In this document: piece after piece, positions 23,802 to 35,353 of the stretch
Position numbering within the stretch: the stretch's first letter is position 1
Layout: every line of letters starts with the position of its first letter
Assembly: GCA_027946555.1 (NCBI GenBank)
Contig: JAPEVC010000300.1
Coordinates: 1 to 35,444, forward strand
DNA length: 35,444 bases
Origin: Gnomoniopsis sp. IMI 355080
Taxonomy: Eukaryota; Ascomycota; Sordariomycetes; Diaporthales; Gnomoniaceae
Direction of reading: 5' to 3'
Notes under the pieces: generated by a model
Databases searched by the model: none
What the model was told of the DNA's origin: nothing
Seen by the model: only the letters and a program-made list of their open reading frames with translations
Translations under genes and position numbers: made by a program

Positions 23802-24059
23802 GACCTTAGACGTGTACTCACAAACAACGCTGATTGTACCTAAGAATTACAACTTTGCGTCATGGGTCAAAGTCTAAACAGGACAGCCTAGAGCCTCCAA
23901 GATGAGCCGCGTGAGCCGCATCCGCATAACGCAGTAGTGTACGTGTACATACTAGGCTGATGACGGCGTACTAAGCAGGAAATGTGTATTCTATTTTGAA
24001 AAGTGTCACTTTGAACGTAGGAGTCGGCTTTTATGGCCCGGTTGCATGCACTGCCGCAA

Positions 24060-24777
24060 GCCTCCCCCAACGTCCTTCGTTTCGGGCACCCGCTTGTGCC
24101 TATGCCAGTCTCGAGTGCTTGAAACGTAGTGTTGCAGCCACGGAGAGTGAGTTGCAAGATATAGAAAAAAAAGGGCAGACTTTTGACCCTAGTCCGTTTC
24201 CTCTAGAGATTCGAGTCCAGTGATGCAGTAGGTACAGAATGCATGAGTGGCGTCAGCTCGAGGCTTAGGTCTGATTGTTGCAGGACTTGTGTATGGTAGC
24301 GGACGGGCAGATTCCGGAGTTCGAGAAATGCTAGACGAGACGAGGATGACATTGAACTATCTGGGTGGAGCCGCTAAGGATGTTCAACACCTAACCCAGC
24401 GTGAGATGGGCGCTCGGAAAGAGGCTCTCGTCATCTCCGTCCACCCGCCACCGTGCACGGCAGGCATAGATGCTCACCTCATCTGATCCGAGCCGTACAC
24501 GCCACTTGAACAGAGGTCACCCAGGGTCGGGGCCGAATTGGCGGTCAGGGCCAGAGAATTGATTGAAGAACTGCTAGTCTGGGGTCCGGAGGAAGTGAGT
24601 GTATGCTGCTGATAGTTGTCCTACGGTATATTGTGCCGCATTCCATTCCTATCTGAGAATGTCCCAATGTTCGCTTCTAAGCGAGGGCAGATCACTCCAG
24701 ACCCCAAAACGTTTGGTTCGTGGAAGCGAAGTTTGTTGGTGGTAGCGTCGCAATGGAAATGGGTTAGGGGTTCTTGA
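24060..24777 (+). pseudogene. Degenerate multi-exon gene, function unknown
   Basis: Exon-like segments on the plus strand fit together in phase through two good introns but carry in-frame stops. Segment one ends near 24227 with ESELQDIEKKGQTFDPSPFP and a TGA at 24221. Intron 24228-24283 has GTAGGT, branch TCTGAT and TTGCAG. The next segment contains GVREMLDETRMTLNYLGG and has TGA at 24484, then continues in the same frame with VGAELAVRARELIEELLVWG to 24594. Intron 24595-24681 (or 24690) starts GTGAGT and ends CTAAG (or GGCAG), and the final segment ITPDPKTFGSWKRSLLVVAS ends at TGA 24775-24777. The second stop might lie in a further intron, but the first is hard to avoid. I infer a decayed gene; the family is not recognised. 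Confidence 0.35.
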
Positions 24778-27481
24778 GACATTGACAGACGTTGACAGGC
24801 ATTAATACGAAGAAACAATCGATCTCGGTTGCTTGGTTTCTACCCGCTCCATACTGTCTACAATGTATGGTTGACACCTGTGGTCCGTCCCGGAGATCTA
24901 CAACAGCAAAGTGTAATAGTACGTTGATCAGAGCTAGTTCCACACAAGGTGCACAGGTGCACCAACCCGCGACAGTCTGTGCACACCGGAGCGTGCTTCG
25001 AGTTAATTATATCTCTTTTGACGGCGCGGGTTCGTGGTGCCATTACATGTCAGGAACTGGCGATGTGAATCGAGCGGGGTGGAGTAAAAGGTGCGAGCCT
25101 ACTGACTTTCCCTAATGAAGATGAGCCTACTTTCCATGGTCCGGCTTTCTTGGTGATGCAACTTTGCGAGAAGAGTGTAGCGCGAGACAGTTTGGAACAT
25201 GCCCTACGATAGGGCATAGCCCCGCAAAATTTTGTCTCCTTGCAAAGAGGACGCAGTGTACCCTCAGAAATGAAACGTTGAGGTGCCGGCCGAGTCCTCG
25301 GGGCCCAATACATCCCCGTCATCATTTCGCACTGAGGAGAAACAGAGGTGAGGTCGTCGTTCAAGTCACACGGTCTCACTGCCCGACCAAAGTTTATGTT
25401 ACACAAGAATGCAAATGATGGTTTTCCCCACAAAAGCTGGCAGCCCGGTCATCGTTGTGCCTTGTTGCTAAGACTTGGGACAGGTGCCGTGGGGAGCAAG
25501 AGGTCCGCGAGCTTGTAACTCATGTCTTTGGCGTGAACACCTAATGTGGCACCCATTGCCGCAATAGCGTCCGCAAGACCGCCTCCGTCCTCATGGCGTT
25601 GATGGCGTTGATGGCATGCATACAGTGAGATTCAGGCAAGGAAAGATGATACGGAGTGTGCACGTACATCCACTCACGTGCGGAGTCTGCACGTTGGGAC
25701 CTCTTTTCAGCAGGGCTGAAGGGGCGTGGGCTGACTGGATATGGTGATCACTCCAGTCACATAAGACCGTTGTGCTGCCATGTGTTTGCCACGTCCAATA
25801 TTTGAGCGAGAGGAGGAAGATAGTGGAGCGGTACTTCTTGGCGTTCGGTAGTGCATAGTACAGAAGGACGGTACAGAGTTGTGGTGGTTGTGGGTAACGA
25901 AGCGTACCGTGTGAAGAGCATCAGCCAACATGATTTGAAGTTGTCCCAGGTCCTGTTGCAGTTGGCACTAAACCCGTACAAGAAATGGCCCTGCTCCATT
26001 GGCCCCCTCCCCATGCTGGTGGCTTGAGCCCTGTCCTACAGGGATGCCGTAGAGGATCAGCCCTGGGAGGCAAGAATGACATATTACTTCAGTGGGTAAG
26101 TGACACGGATGTACCTCTACATGAACATGTACCTGGACTTGCATGTCGCTCTACGCAGTATTGCGAGATCTGACATCCCTTTATCTCTCTCTCCTCACCT
26201 GGGCACTCTTGAGTCAAAGCTTCCCACGACAGCAGCTTGCAGGGAAAAGGCCACTCACTACTTATTAAGTATAGAGGGGTACAGTCTCGCTCAATTTGTC
26301 CAATTTTAAGTTGAATCCCACTGAGAGGAGATTTCCCAGCTCGTTTCCCCTACTTCCGCGCTTGATAACCTTACTCTTGAGTGGATATCACGTTCTTGCG
26401 GTCGACAGTGTTTGGCTTGACAGAGGCCTGGACTTGAGCTGTTCTGGCAAACGAGGTACTAAAGTAATATCGTAAGTGAAGCAATCTTCATGGCACTGCT
26501 TTCCAATTACCCAAGAGGAAAAGAGGAATAAGGATGAGGAATAGACGGCAGCCATCCGGACCTGGGTGGTCACAAAATTGGTTCGGGGCCAAAGTCCCTG
26601 CCATGTCCCCCAGGACCAAGGAGCAGCGAAACGACAATCCTTGTCGATAGAGTCTGTGGGACTACAGGGCCTGTTCATGCCCCAGACAAATTGACGCCCA
26701 GGATCCCAGGTCTCCGCTAAGAAGTAGGGAAAAGGAACAAGTGAAGGGGAAACGGCTAACCCTTTATAGCAGCCACCCGCCCTACGAGGTAGCCCGTCCT
26801 CAGTGGCTTTCACACCTGCGCCGTCAGGTTCCTCTAAAGACTCGATTGACTGGGCTTGACTCGAACCGCAGCGCTAGACATAAACACCTCGCTACTCCTC
26901 GTTTCGAAGTGACCATCCTCACCCTCGAACTTGTTGCACCCATATTTGCTGAGCCCGGGCAACGCGTGCATGTCGAAATCCTTCTTTCTATACCCTTGGT
27001 CTCTTCGATTGTATATATTCCGCCCTTCGATCTCTCGCCACTACAAGTAGTCCCGCGATATCACTGTACCCCACGTCCTTCAACCGGCATCGACCAGCAA
27101 CAATAGCAGCGCCAGAACAGAATATTCGCCTACGCACTATATACCCGACTGGATCTTTGCAGTCAGCTGTAACTTCGCGTTGAGAAAAATACCAAATGCT
27201 TCGCAGCCTGCTACTCGCTGCAAGCCCCTGAATTCGCCCCATCGAAAAAGAAAACGCACGGCGCTCAACGTCAGTCTTTTGAAACTTTGGCCGTGGGTTT
27301 CCTCGCTTCGACTCCTTTTCTCAGCACCGTCGCATAGCCCTTGTACACTCTCGCCTCCATTGTCAAAGACATAGTCAATCTCAATGCTATGCGGACTGGC
27401 CACCACATTTTGACTGACCTGCATCCAGCCTTGGTAGCTTCGAGGAATAATCACGACCTCTCGAAAAGAACCGCCACCACC
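24778..27481. other. Spacer and leader/promoter of the C2H2 zinc-finger gene
   Basis: No gene is recognised. A 9-bp tandem repeat (GCGTTGATG twice) lies near 25597-25615. The last 500 bases are pyrimidine-rich and probably hold the promoter and a long 5' leader of the zinc-finger gene; an in-frame ATG at 27389 lies 93 bases upstream of the chosen start. ORFs at 26388-26813 (minus) and 26741-27106 (plus) lack any supporting features. Confidence 0.45.
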
Positions 27482-29595
27482 ATGGACATCCGCGGTGCTC
27501 GAGCAGCGCCGCGGGAACCCGGCCCTCCCACCATTTCCATACATGGCGACGACCGTAGAACATTTGGCGCCTTTGGTCCTGGTTATAACCGGTCCATGTC
27601 CGGGCCTCTAGGCATCCCAGGCGCACCCTCACACGATGGACCCCCACCTCCACTTCCTCCCCCACGATTTGTCCATATAGATGGGCCACAGCCTGATCAT
27701 AACGATTTCTTTGATCGCCAACGCAGGGAATCGTACGCTGAGAGTTCGAGTTTCTTTGGCGGGCGGAGCGAGAGCAATTACGGGAGCTATGGTCTACAGA
27801 GCTGGCAATCAAGAGCTGTGCAGGACGACGGTCCTGAGTACGGAAGAAGAAACAGTTCATCAACAACGACGCAGCGAGACGAAGGCTACTCGAGCTTGTC
27901 CAGTCACGCCTCCTCAGGGTAGGTCTTGCTTGAACCTTGGAGGGACTCAATTTTGAGGCCTAAGAAGATTCTAATTATTTTTGCCTAGGACTCGGGACAG
28001 TTGCGGCCCAAGATTCCGCGTGCACGATCAATACCAATTTCGGCCTGGCGACTCGTATGACAACCAGCAGCTGAAGAAGCTAGACGCTAAAAGAACCCTC
28101 GATAACGATCCAGCCGCTCGCGGCTCCGCCCTGAGCTCATCTATGCGATCCCTTCGTGACGGTGGCTCTCGGCCCCAGATTACACTGCCTCAACTCTCTT
28201 TACCAGCTAGACCAAAACCAAATCAGGGCACCGAGTCACCAAGATTCAACGATGCACCGCACTCTGCCGTGTCGCCCCGGAGTATGTCCTTTGCGCGGGT
28301 CAGCCGGCCAGACGACTACAGGTCACCTCCGGAGCCTATGTCTGCCATCGAATTTGACCGCAGTCCATTCTCTAGGAAGGCGAGGCAAGATTCGGGCTTC
28401 TTCAACGATGCACCCACGCCCTCGGACACTTACGACGCAGAAATGGAGTTTCCACTAGAAGCAACGGACCGCTTGCATCAAATGCACATCGATGAGGGAC
28501 GACACTCCCGCATAAACAGCCTGAGCTATGACAATCAGCTTCCCAGCCTCAAAAGACGAGCATCTAGTCCTCCTGTTGAGGACCCCATAATACGCCACGT
28601 CTCGAGCCAGAGCGATCTTCTGCGGCGACGGGAAAACGTGTCTAGGAGTAGCCCAGCACCTCGGCTGTCCGTGAACCCCCCACAGCTACATGGCAGCATA
28701 TCATCTGTATCGTCGGGTGACCGGAGCGGCAGTTTTGGATGCTTGAGCACTGCTACAAGTATGACTTCTTCCCTCTCCTTTGGCCGGAGGTCACCCGTTG
28801 GTTTATCGCCCGCCGGCTTATCTCCCACAGAGGTGGCCACTTCTCCTTTCGCTACACCGAACTCATTAACCCGAAGCCCGAGAACTACCATCACTCCGCG
28901 GGCCGGCCCACATCAAAGAGGCCCAAGCAATACGGCAAATGTCGTTAGCCCGCGAAAGTTGACCGAGCCGGCCATTAGGGGTGGCGGCGGCGGCGGACTG
29001 GGCAAAATTCAAGGTTTCTACATGTGCGATTGCTGTCCAAAAAAGCCCAAGAAATTCGAGTCTCCCGAAGAGCTGGCGTAAGTGTCTTCCCTCAAGATGA
29101 GCTCTAATTACACCCTATGCTAATTTTCATAACAGTGCTCATGAGGCAGAAAAGCAATATGAGTGTAGCTATTGCGGCAATCGATTCAAGAATAAGAATG
29201 AAGCGGAGCGCCATCAGAATTCACTTCACGTACGACGGCATTCATGGTCCTGCTCTGCTCTGTCCACCTACGACAGAGCCTTCCATGATTCAGCTTCGCG
29301 GCCTGGAGAAGCCGACACCTGTGGCTATTGTGGAGAGGAATTTGCACGGTCTGGAATTAGCCCTGCAGGACACGGGCGCCAGGCGACGGAACAGGATTGG
29401 GACGAGCGGGTGCGACATTTGCAAGATCATCACAAGTTCAGGGAGTGTAATAGCTCCAAGAAGTTCTTCAGGGCAGATCACTTCCGCCAGCACCTCAAGC
29501 ACAGTCACGCTGGTACGAGCGGGAAGTGGACCAACATGTTGGAGAACGCATGTATGTTGGAAGAAGAGCCGCCTTTACCGCCGCAGGGAAGGTGA
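27482..29595 (+). CDS. C2H2 zinc-finger protein with Ser/Pro-rich N-terminus
   Basis: Exons 27482-27918, 27989-29077 and 29136-29595 give 661 residues. The start at 27482 sits in a near-ideal context (CACCATGG); an in-frame ATG at 27389 would add 31 residues. Residues 1 to about 480 are low-complexity, rich in Ser, Pro, Arg and Gly, with many SP/RSS-type phosphorylation-like sites. The C-terminus carries zinc-binding motifs: C492-x2-C495 with His511; a clear C2H2 finger C519-x2-C522, F526, H535, H540; and a third C571-x2-C574. It then has the tract FRECNSSKKFFRADHFRQHL and SGKWTNMLENAC, strongly reminiscent of a conserved mould zinc-finger family of unknown role. Introns are 27919-27988 and 29078-29135. 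The exon 3 stop codon overlaps a GTGAGC donor-like site at 29592, so a fourth short exon is possible. Likely nuclear and DNA-binding; target unknown. Confidence 0.88.
27919..27988 (+). other. Intron 1 of the C2H2 gene
   Basis: It has donor GTAGGT, branch TTCTAAT, acceptor GCCTAG and a length of 70 bp. It joins SSHASSG to TRDSCGPRFR in phase 2. Confidence 0.85.
29078..29135 (+). other. Intron 2 of the C2H2 gene
   Basis: It has donor GTAAGT, branch TGCTAAT, acceptor AACAG and a length of 58 bp. It interrupts the first zinc-binding motif between its cysteine pair and His511. Confidence 0.9.
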
Positions 29596-32500
29596 GCCAA
29601 GGTCAATGTCCAAGGAATCGTTGGTTGGCTGGCTCAAGCTCAGTACAGTGGAGCTGGCTATGGCACATTCCAGCAGTAGATATGCACGGGGACTGGGTAG
29701 CAGAGAATCCATCGCCGTAATCTGCAGTATTCAATGTGAAGAATGATCGCGGCCTGCGATGCAATTGACACTCAGCAGCTTGGCTATGTCTCTGACCAAC
29801 AACATCCTTGTGGAGCCCAAGAGGTGAGTGCCTTGCAAAAAGCGACCAAACTGTATACATAGTACATCAATATGCCCCAGATACCAAGTAGCGAACACAC
29901 TACTGTGTAAACGCATGATTCATGCTACCTTGACGATCGATATTCCGACGAACGACGCCGACCCGCGTCCCGTGCTCGATCGTCACAGAAGTGTCCACAC
30001 TCAGCCGCAGCGCAAGGGCCTGTCAAAGACCCACCACTCTTCTCTCCCCCCCTCCTCCCGCAACGTGGTCGAACACGCAAAACGCACGCACGCTTACGGT
30101 TATCTACAAGCTCTGCAAAGGCCTATCCGACGGGACCGAGAACAAAAAATCTGTTTGGGCCATACGGGACAGCTCAGCCCACAACAGAAACCCAAAGCTA
30201 GGGCCCGCCATCATGCTACTGGCGCATTGCTGGTCAGCGAAGGATTCGAGTGGGCCGTTCTAACTAGGAGCGCACTAGGGGGGAAAAAGACAAGACGACA
30301 ACAACAAACTGCATGGTATATACCTATAGTGCAGGGACCAAAGAGGTGCGGGCCTGCGGGCTCGCTGTCAGGCCCGACAAAGGATCTGAGCAAATCCCGG
30401 ATTCTTGTTTTTTTTGTGATCGATGACAGGCGGTCAGAACACTTCTTGAGACTTGGGGAATGAAGCACTCCATTTCTAGGCAACAGAATAGAACACCCGG
30501 CAAGTCGGCCCTATGCAAAGATTCTCACTGTGATATACCACGAGCATGGTTTAGGGGTATAGGAAGGATCTCAGTACAAGTCCCCGGACCCTTGGTGAAA
30601 GGAATTGAGTGAAATTGATTTCTCTCACCCTCGCATGCATATCTCCGCGATTGACACTTTAGGCACCTTGCAGAGTGACCAGGCTCCAGGTGTCCGTGTC
30701 AACACTTACCCAACTCGTGCGGCGAGGGGAAGTGGCATCCATTTTGCGCCCAGGGACGAGAAGGGAATGTCCTGTAGATGCTCGCCCATCGCACAGACGT
30801 GCGCCATATGTACATGTTACATACGTGGCTGGCTGAGACTTTGTTTTGCAAAAGCCTCACACAACTTACGAGGAGTGGTTTGGTACAGGCCTTGATGGTA
30901 AAGGCTCTGCCTGAGCTCCGCTTGCAGTTAATAAATGCTCAGGGCTGAAAACCATTGCCCATGTATGGCATCCAAGAACAGGGTCCTTTGTTTTTTGGCG
31001 AGGGGGAGGGCGCGTCCAGTCTGTAGAGCTCCTATGTCCCACTGGACAGGCGGTCTGACCAAGAGGTCATACACATTCTTCCTCTTGTGATCCATTTCCT
31101 CACCCAGATCGCCGGTGCGGGCCAAGACCTCCCTCCTCCAGGCCCCAAGACGACCAAGTCTGAAGCTATCTGTAACGTTGCCCGTCTATGTTCTGACCCA
31201 CTTCGAAAGTCCAAGGTCACCTGGGCAGGGTAGATGCAAAGGGTCCTTTGGAACGTCGCTTTTCCGACCCAGTTTAAACCTCCGTTGTGCGGGCATTGAA
31301 CCTCCAATGCCAAGGCAGACGCAAAATGTCGCTCCGAACGTACCAACCACATCCTGCTCCACGACATAGTGTTCTGATGTGGACAATGATTTGACACGAA
31401 TAGTTTTTCTCCTAATTTCCACTTTCTTGCTCATGTGGTCTCGTTTTGCCGTGCTCGAGGTCTCTTTCTCATCGATTGGCTAAGTGCGCAGGGAGGAGTG
31501 CAGTCTACGGCCCTGATGGAGGAGTTCCCTGTGGGGAGGCAGAGGTTCTACATTGAAACCTCTCGAGTGGAGCGAAAGTTCCAAGTTCGAGTAATCAGAA
31601 TGGGATAATCATCTGTAAATTCTGATTCCTGTCTTTCTATAGAGTCTTTGAACCTTGATTTAGCAGGAAGGAGACTGTTCACCTGCTTATCCTCCCTTCT
31701 AGGCTGCCATGAATAGCCCTGGAGAGCTCAAACATTCGCGCATGGCTACGCCTGCCGAGTTTTGGTATTTCACTTAATTTATCCAGGGCCCCTTTTTCTC
31801 AGACTCTGCCCAGTCCGTAGGCTACAGGCGTATCATCTGGAAAGTCTGTGGGTCTTTTCGCACAAGCCAATAAATATCATGCGACGCTGATCATGGGCAA
31901 ACTGCTGTGGAACCACAACTGTATTGACTGGAAAATCAGCCTTTCTCACAGCAGGATCGTGTGACCCTGTACTCAGGAATCATGGCTTTCCTGTCTCGTA
32001 GAGTCAAGTTGGTGTGGGTAAAAAAAAACCCTCAAGGCATGATGCACTGTGCGCAGTATTTGCCGAAGCCTGGCCATTGCCGGCTCCAGTTCCTACCTCT
32101 AATGAGCACCTCGGTGAATCCGCCTAGGGTTTGGGACGGGCCTGGCAATCAACGGAGGCTTCCACCCAAGTTTGGAGACTCTAGGGCGATCAAGATCAAC
32201 AGCCCATGCATAATACGTGACTTGAGAGTGAGTTTGAGCAATCTCCAGCCTCGAATCTCGATGTGTGCGCGGTGCTGCAGCAAGGATGTCTTCGTTTTAC
32301 ACCTAGGTATTTGAGTTAGCCGAGGCAAGGGCATTGTAGATAGAGAGTAGAAATACCTGATCGTGACAAAGGTTACCCTGGAAGCAATGAAGTGGCTATG
32401 AGTGGATAGGGGCCTGATGCGTGGAGGAAAGGCTCGGGAAGGATTCGTGAAGGATCTAGGCTAGGCGTGGAAATGCCCGAAGGCTATCCGTACGCCAAAT

Positions 32501-33682
32501 TCAACCTCTGACAGCGCGGATTCTGTGATGGCTGTGAGGTTGTGAGAGGGCTGAGTACCTGGGTAGATCACATATTCTACTCAGATGACTGTCCAAGATA
32601 TTGCTTAGACCCACACGAAAATATGATTAGACATGTGTAGAAGTCTGGCGCTTTTTGGAAGTGTCACAGAGAGTAAAGAACTTCTGAATATATTCTGAGC
32701 TGCTGATAGTTGGACAGTACGTTTCACTGACGAGCCATCTTTACACTGTCCCATTTTCCGAGCTCTGTGGATTATGACCCATTGCAGTGAGAATATCGAG
32801 ACTCCAGTACACTGCGGAGGCATCACCCATCTTTGCCGCGCCAACTATCAGGCAGCGGTCTTCATCATATGTCACCATATGCTGCTGATGCGAGAGGCTT
32901 CAACAGGCAGTTCAGGCAACCTAGCGAGAGAGCGAGTACATTTAGCCCGGTGTTTTTGCCCCTTTGGGGGGGGGGGGACGCTGACCTAGTTGCCCGTAAG
33001 GCTTTAGTAATAAAGCACCTCTACAAAATTTCGAAATGCTACACGTAAGTATTGCCAAACCGTTGTCAGTTGAAATTGTCGTATGAAACCTTTGGCCCAG
33101 GTTATTTATCAGATTACTCTGAATATGATGGTTATCCGTGGTCCCAGGTGCGGTATGGGGGGGTATAGAATATAGACTTGTTTTGTGTAAACAGTAGCGT
33201 AGCTTGGGTCCACCTTATCTTTTTATTTTTATTTTTTTCCCTTTTTTCCCCTATCTGGAATGTAAAGCGCATCGCTATTTTTTTCAGCCCTACACACATT
33301 CGCTAGCCGAATCCACTTACGATTGGTTTGTGCCAGGTTTGCACATAGTATCCAGTAGAACACTATCGATCATGCTACTGGCCCCCACATTTAGTCGTTT
33401 TGGTGTTCCTCTCCTGGCGCAAGCAGCGGTACGTACCTTGACAGTTGGGGTCCGAAAATGCGGGGCAAGCTTCCCAAGCAGCCGAATTCTGTCGCCTCAA
33501 ACTCTGATACGCCAACGTCGAGCCGCACCGACGCAAAACCTCATGTGGCATCCATCGGGACCCATTTCACTGCGTTAGGCCCCTCATTTATTCTTTTCTC
33601 AACTCATACTTCTTCGACCTGCTATATTGGACAGAGGTCGAGATTGCAAATTGGACGAATCACGGTGCACTATTCATAGACC
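29596..33682. other. Spacer between the C2H2 gene and YVH1
   Basis: No confident gene. The first few hundred bases should hold the 3' region of the C2H2 gene. ORFs of 211 codons at 29828-30463 (plus) and 121 codons at 31032-31397 (minus) have no recognisable domain and mixed codon use. From about 33215 to 33260 there is a T/C-rich tract (runs of T separated by CCC) typical of promoters of constitutively expressed fungal genes. A plus-strand ORF from ATG 33458 (MRGKLPKQPNSVASNSDTPT) is Ser/Thr-rich and might be an upstream coding or leader exon of the YVH1 gene, but no convincing splice pair was found. Confidence 0.45.
32966..32977 (+). repeat. G12 homopolymer run
   Basis: Twelve consecutive G residues lie in non-coding sequence. 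The true length is uncertain because such runs are prone to sequencing slippage. Confidence 0.8.
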
Positions 33683-35353
33683 ATGCTATCATCCAACAAC
33701 TCTGACTCGGGCCGGATTCAACTTCAAAACGCTCTTCCCATCACCAGCATTGACATTGACGACAACGCCACCGTCAGTGACAGTGAAGACGACGATATTG
33801 AGATCGAGCGGCCTAGAACGCGAGACTCGCCTGGCACAAACGTCGAAGTCACTTGCTTGTCTCCCGCGTGCTGCTCTCGCTTTGAAGCTTTGACCGGCCT
33901 GGACCTGCACGCCATCAAACGAGAGCTCGACGCCGGTAATAACAACAAACACACCTTGGACGAGGCCAGCATTCACTCTCCTACGAGGGCAGGCGCAGCA
34001 TCCATTGATCACAGCCACAATCGATCCGTCTTTGAGGGAGGCCCTGATCACAAGGCGCTGCACCTTCTTGAACAAAAGGCCATGGCGCTCAACCGCGTCG
34101 ATGGGCCCGAGGAGCTGTACGTCGGGGGCATCTTTGCCCTACGACGGCCTGGAGCAATGGAAGCCAAAGGCGTCACACACATCCTGAGCATGATCAAGTA
34201 CAGCTTTGTCGACTTGCAGGGCTTCGAGGAGCGGTACGTCCATAATAGTGTGGACGTTGATGATGTGGATGACGAGGATATTATGGTGCATCTGCCGCGA
34301 GCCGTCAGGTTCATTGAGAGAGGGCTGTCAGGAGGGTCAGGCGAGTGGCCTAGGGGAACGGTGTTACCTCAGTCACGGTCCGGGGGCAACGCAAATGGGG
34401 AGCCAAAACCTAACACAGAGCACCCAGCGGCTCTTGGGAGGAGGCCCTCTTTACCAGAATCTGATATGAGAGAACTGACACTGAAAGACGACACCATAAC
34501 GGATCCCAACAAACCAGGCGTCGTCTTTGTTCATTGTGCCATGGGCAAGTCGCGCTCCGTCACTGCCGTCGTGGCTTATCTACTCTGGAAGTACCCGCAA
34601 CGGTACGGGCTCACACCCAGCAACAGCGTACGCCCCGATCAGGAGACCGCACAAGCGGCGGTCCAGGCAGCCCTCGACTGGGTGCGTAAGACCCGGTCGA
34701 TCGCGGAGCCAAATCCGGGCTTCATGAAACAGCTTGAAATGTGGGTCATGATGGGCCGACCTGCAGACACGGACGATGCTGTGGAACACAATGGCACATA
34801 CCAGCGGTGGCTTTGGGAGAGGGAGGTTGAGGAGAGCGCCAAAATTGGCAGGAAACCTGACTGGCTCAGGTTCGAGGATGAGGCCGCTGCAGAGGATGGA
34901 CAGGGCAAAAGGGACTCGCAACAAGACGATGGCAATGCGGACAAAGAGCTTCGCTGCAAGAAGTGTCGCCGCGTGCTCGCCACCCAGCAATTCATCATCC
35001 CTCATCAGAAGCACAGCCTCGGGCCGAAGCCACCTCCGCCGTGTCCCCACCATTTCATCGAACCGCTGTCGTGGATGCGGCCCCTCCTCGAAGCAGGCGA
35101 GCTGGACGGCCGCCTTGTGTGCCCGAATCCGCGGTGCGGGTCGAGCCTGGGCCGGTACTCGTGGAAAGGTTTCAAGTGCAGCTGCAACGAGTGGGTGTGT
35201 CCAGCCTTCTCGCTGGGGGCGAGCAAGGTTGACCAGGTCTCTACGAGGAGAGCGCCTGGGGCGGGAGGTGGTGGGTTGAGCGAGCAAGGACGCACGGGCC
35301 TGAGACCGGCGCCTCATGGCATTCGGATGCCTCCCGGGAAGCAAAATCTATAG
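33683..35353 (+). CDS. YVH1: YVH1-type dual-specificity phosphatase with N-terminal extension
   Basis: A single open frame of 556 residues. The phosphatase domain begins at MALNRVDGPEELYVGG (residue 134) and has a DVDDVDDEDI stretch near 191-200 carrying the probable general acid. The signature loop HCAMGKSRS has catalytic Cys285. The C-terminus holds the zinc-binding domain typical of Yvh1/DUSP12: C425-x2-C428, C480, C485, C499, C501 and C506. In yeast, Yvh1 helps release Mrt4 from pre-60S ribosomes through its zinc domain and also affects sporulation and nitrogen response. Insertions rich in Ser/Gly/Pro separate the general-acid region from the signature loop (about 215-270). The first in-frame ATG (ACCATGC, 33683) gives a 133-residue acidic N-terminal extension (SDSEDDDIEIE) with clearly coding third-position bias; the internal ATG at 34082 (GCCATGG) is where many homologues start, so two products are possible. 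Confidence 0.93.
   Translation: MLSSNNSDSGRIQLQNALPITSIDIDDNATVSDSEDDDIEIERPRTRDSPGTNVEVTCLSPACCSRFEALTGLDLHAIKRELDAGNNNKHTLDEASIHSPTRAGAASIDHSHNRSVFEGGPDHKALHLLEQKAMALNRVDGPEELYVGGIFALRRPGAMEAKGVTHILSMIKYSFVDLQGFEERYVHNSVDVDDVDDEDIMVHLPRAVRFIERGLSGGSGEWPRGTVLPQSRSGGNANGEPKPNTEHPAALGRRPSLPESDMRELTLKDDTITDPNKPGVVFVHCAMGKSRSVTAVVAYLLWKYPQRYGLTPSNSVRPDQETAQAAVQAALDWVRKTRSIAEPNPGFMKQLEMWVMMGRPADTDDAVEHNGTYQRWLWEREVEESAKIGRKPDWLRFEDEAAAEDGQGKRDSQQDDGNADKELRCKKCRRVLATQQFIIPHQKHSLGPKPPPPCPHHFIEPLSWMRPLLEAGELDGRLVCPNPRCGSSLGRYSWKGFKCSCNEWVCPAFSLGASKVDQVSTRRAPGAGGGGLSEQGRTGLRPAPHGIRMPPGKQNL

Noticed and set aside
26388..26813. 141-codon minus-strand ORF upstream of the C2H2 gene
   Set aside because: No recognisable domain; taken as chance in the spacer or promoter region.
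29828..30463. 211-codon plus-strand ORF downstream of the C2H2 gene
   Set aside because: Codon use is mixed, composition unlike a folded protein, several alternative frames are open over the same span, and no family is recognised.
34580..35344. 254-codon ORF antisense to YVH1
   Set aside because: A shadow of the GC-rich YVH1 coding frame on the other strand.
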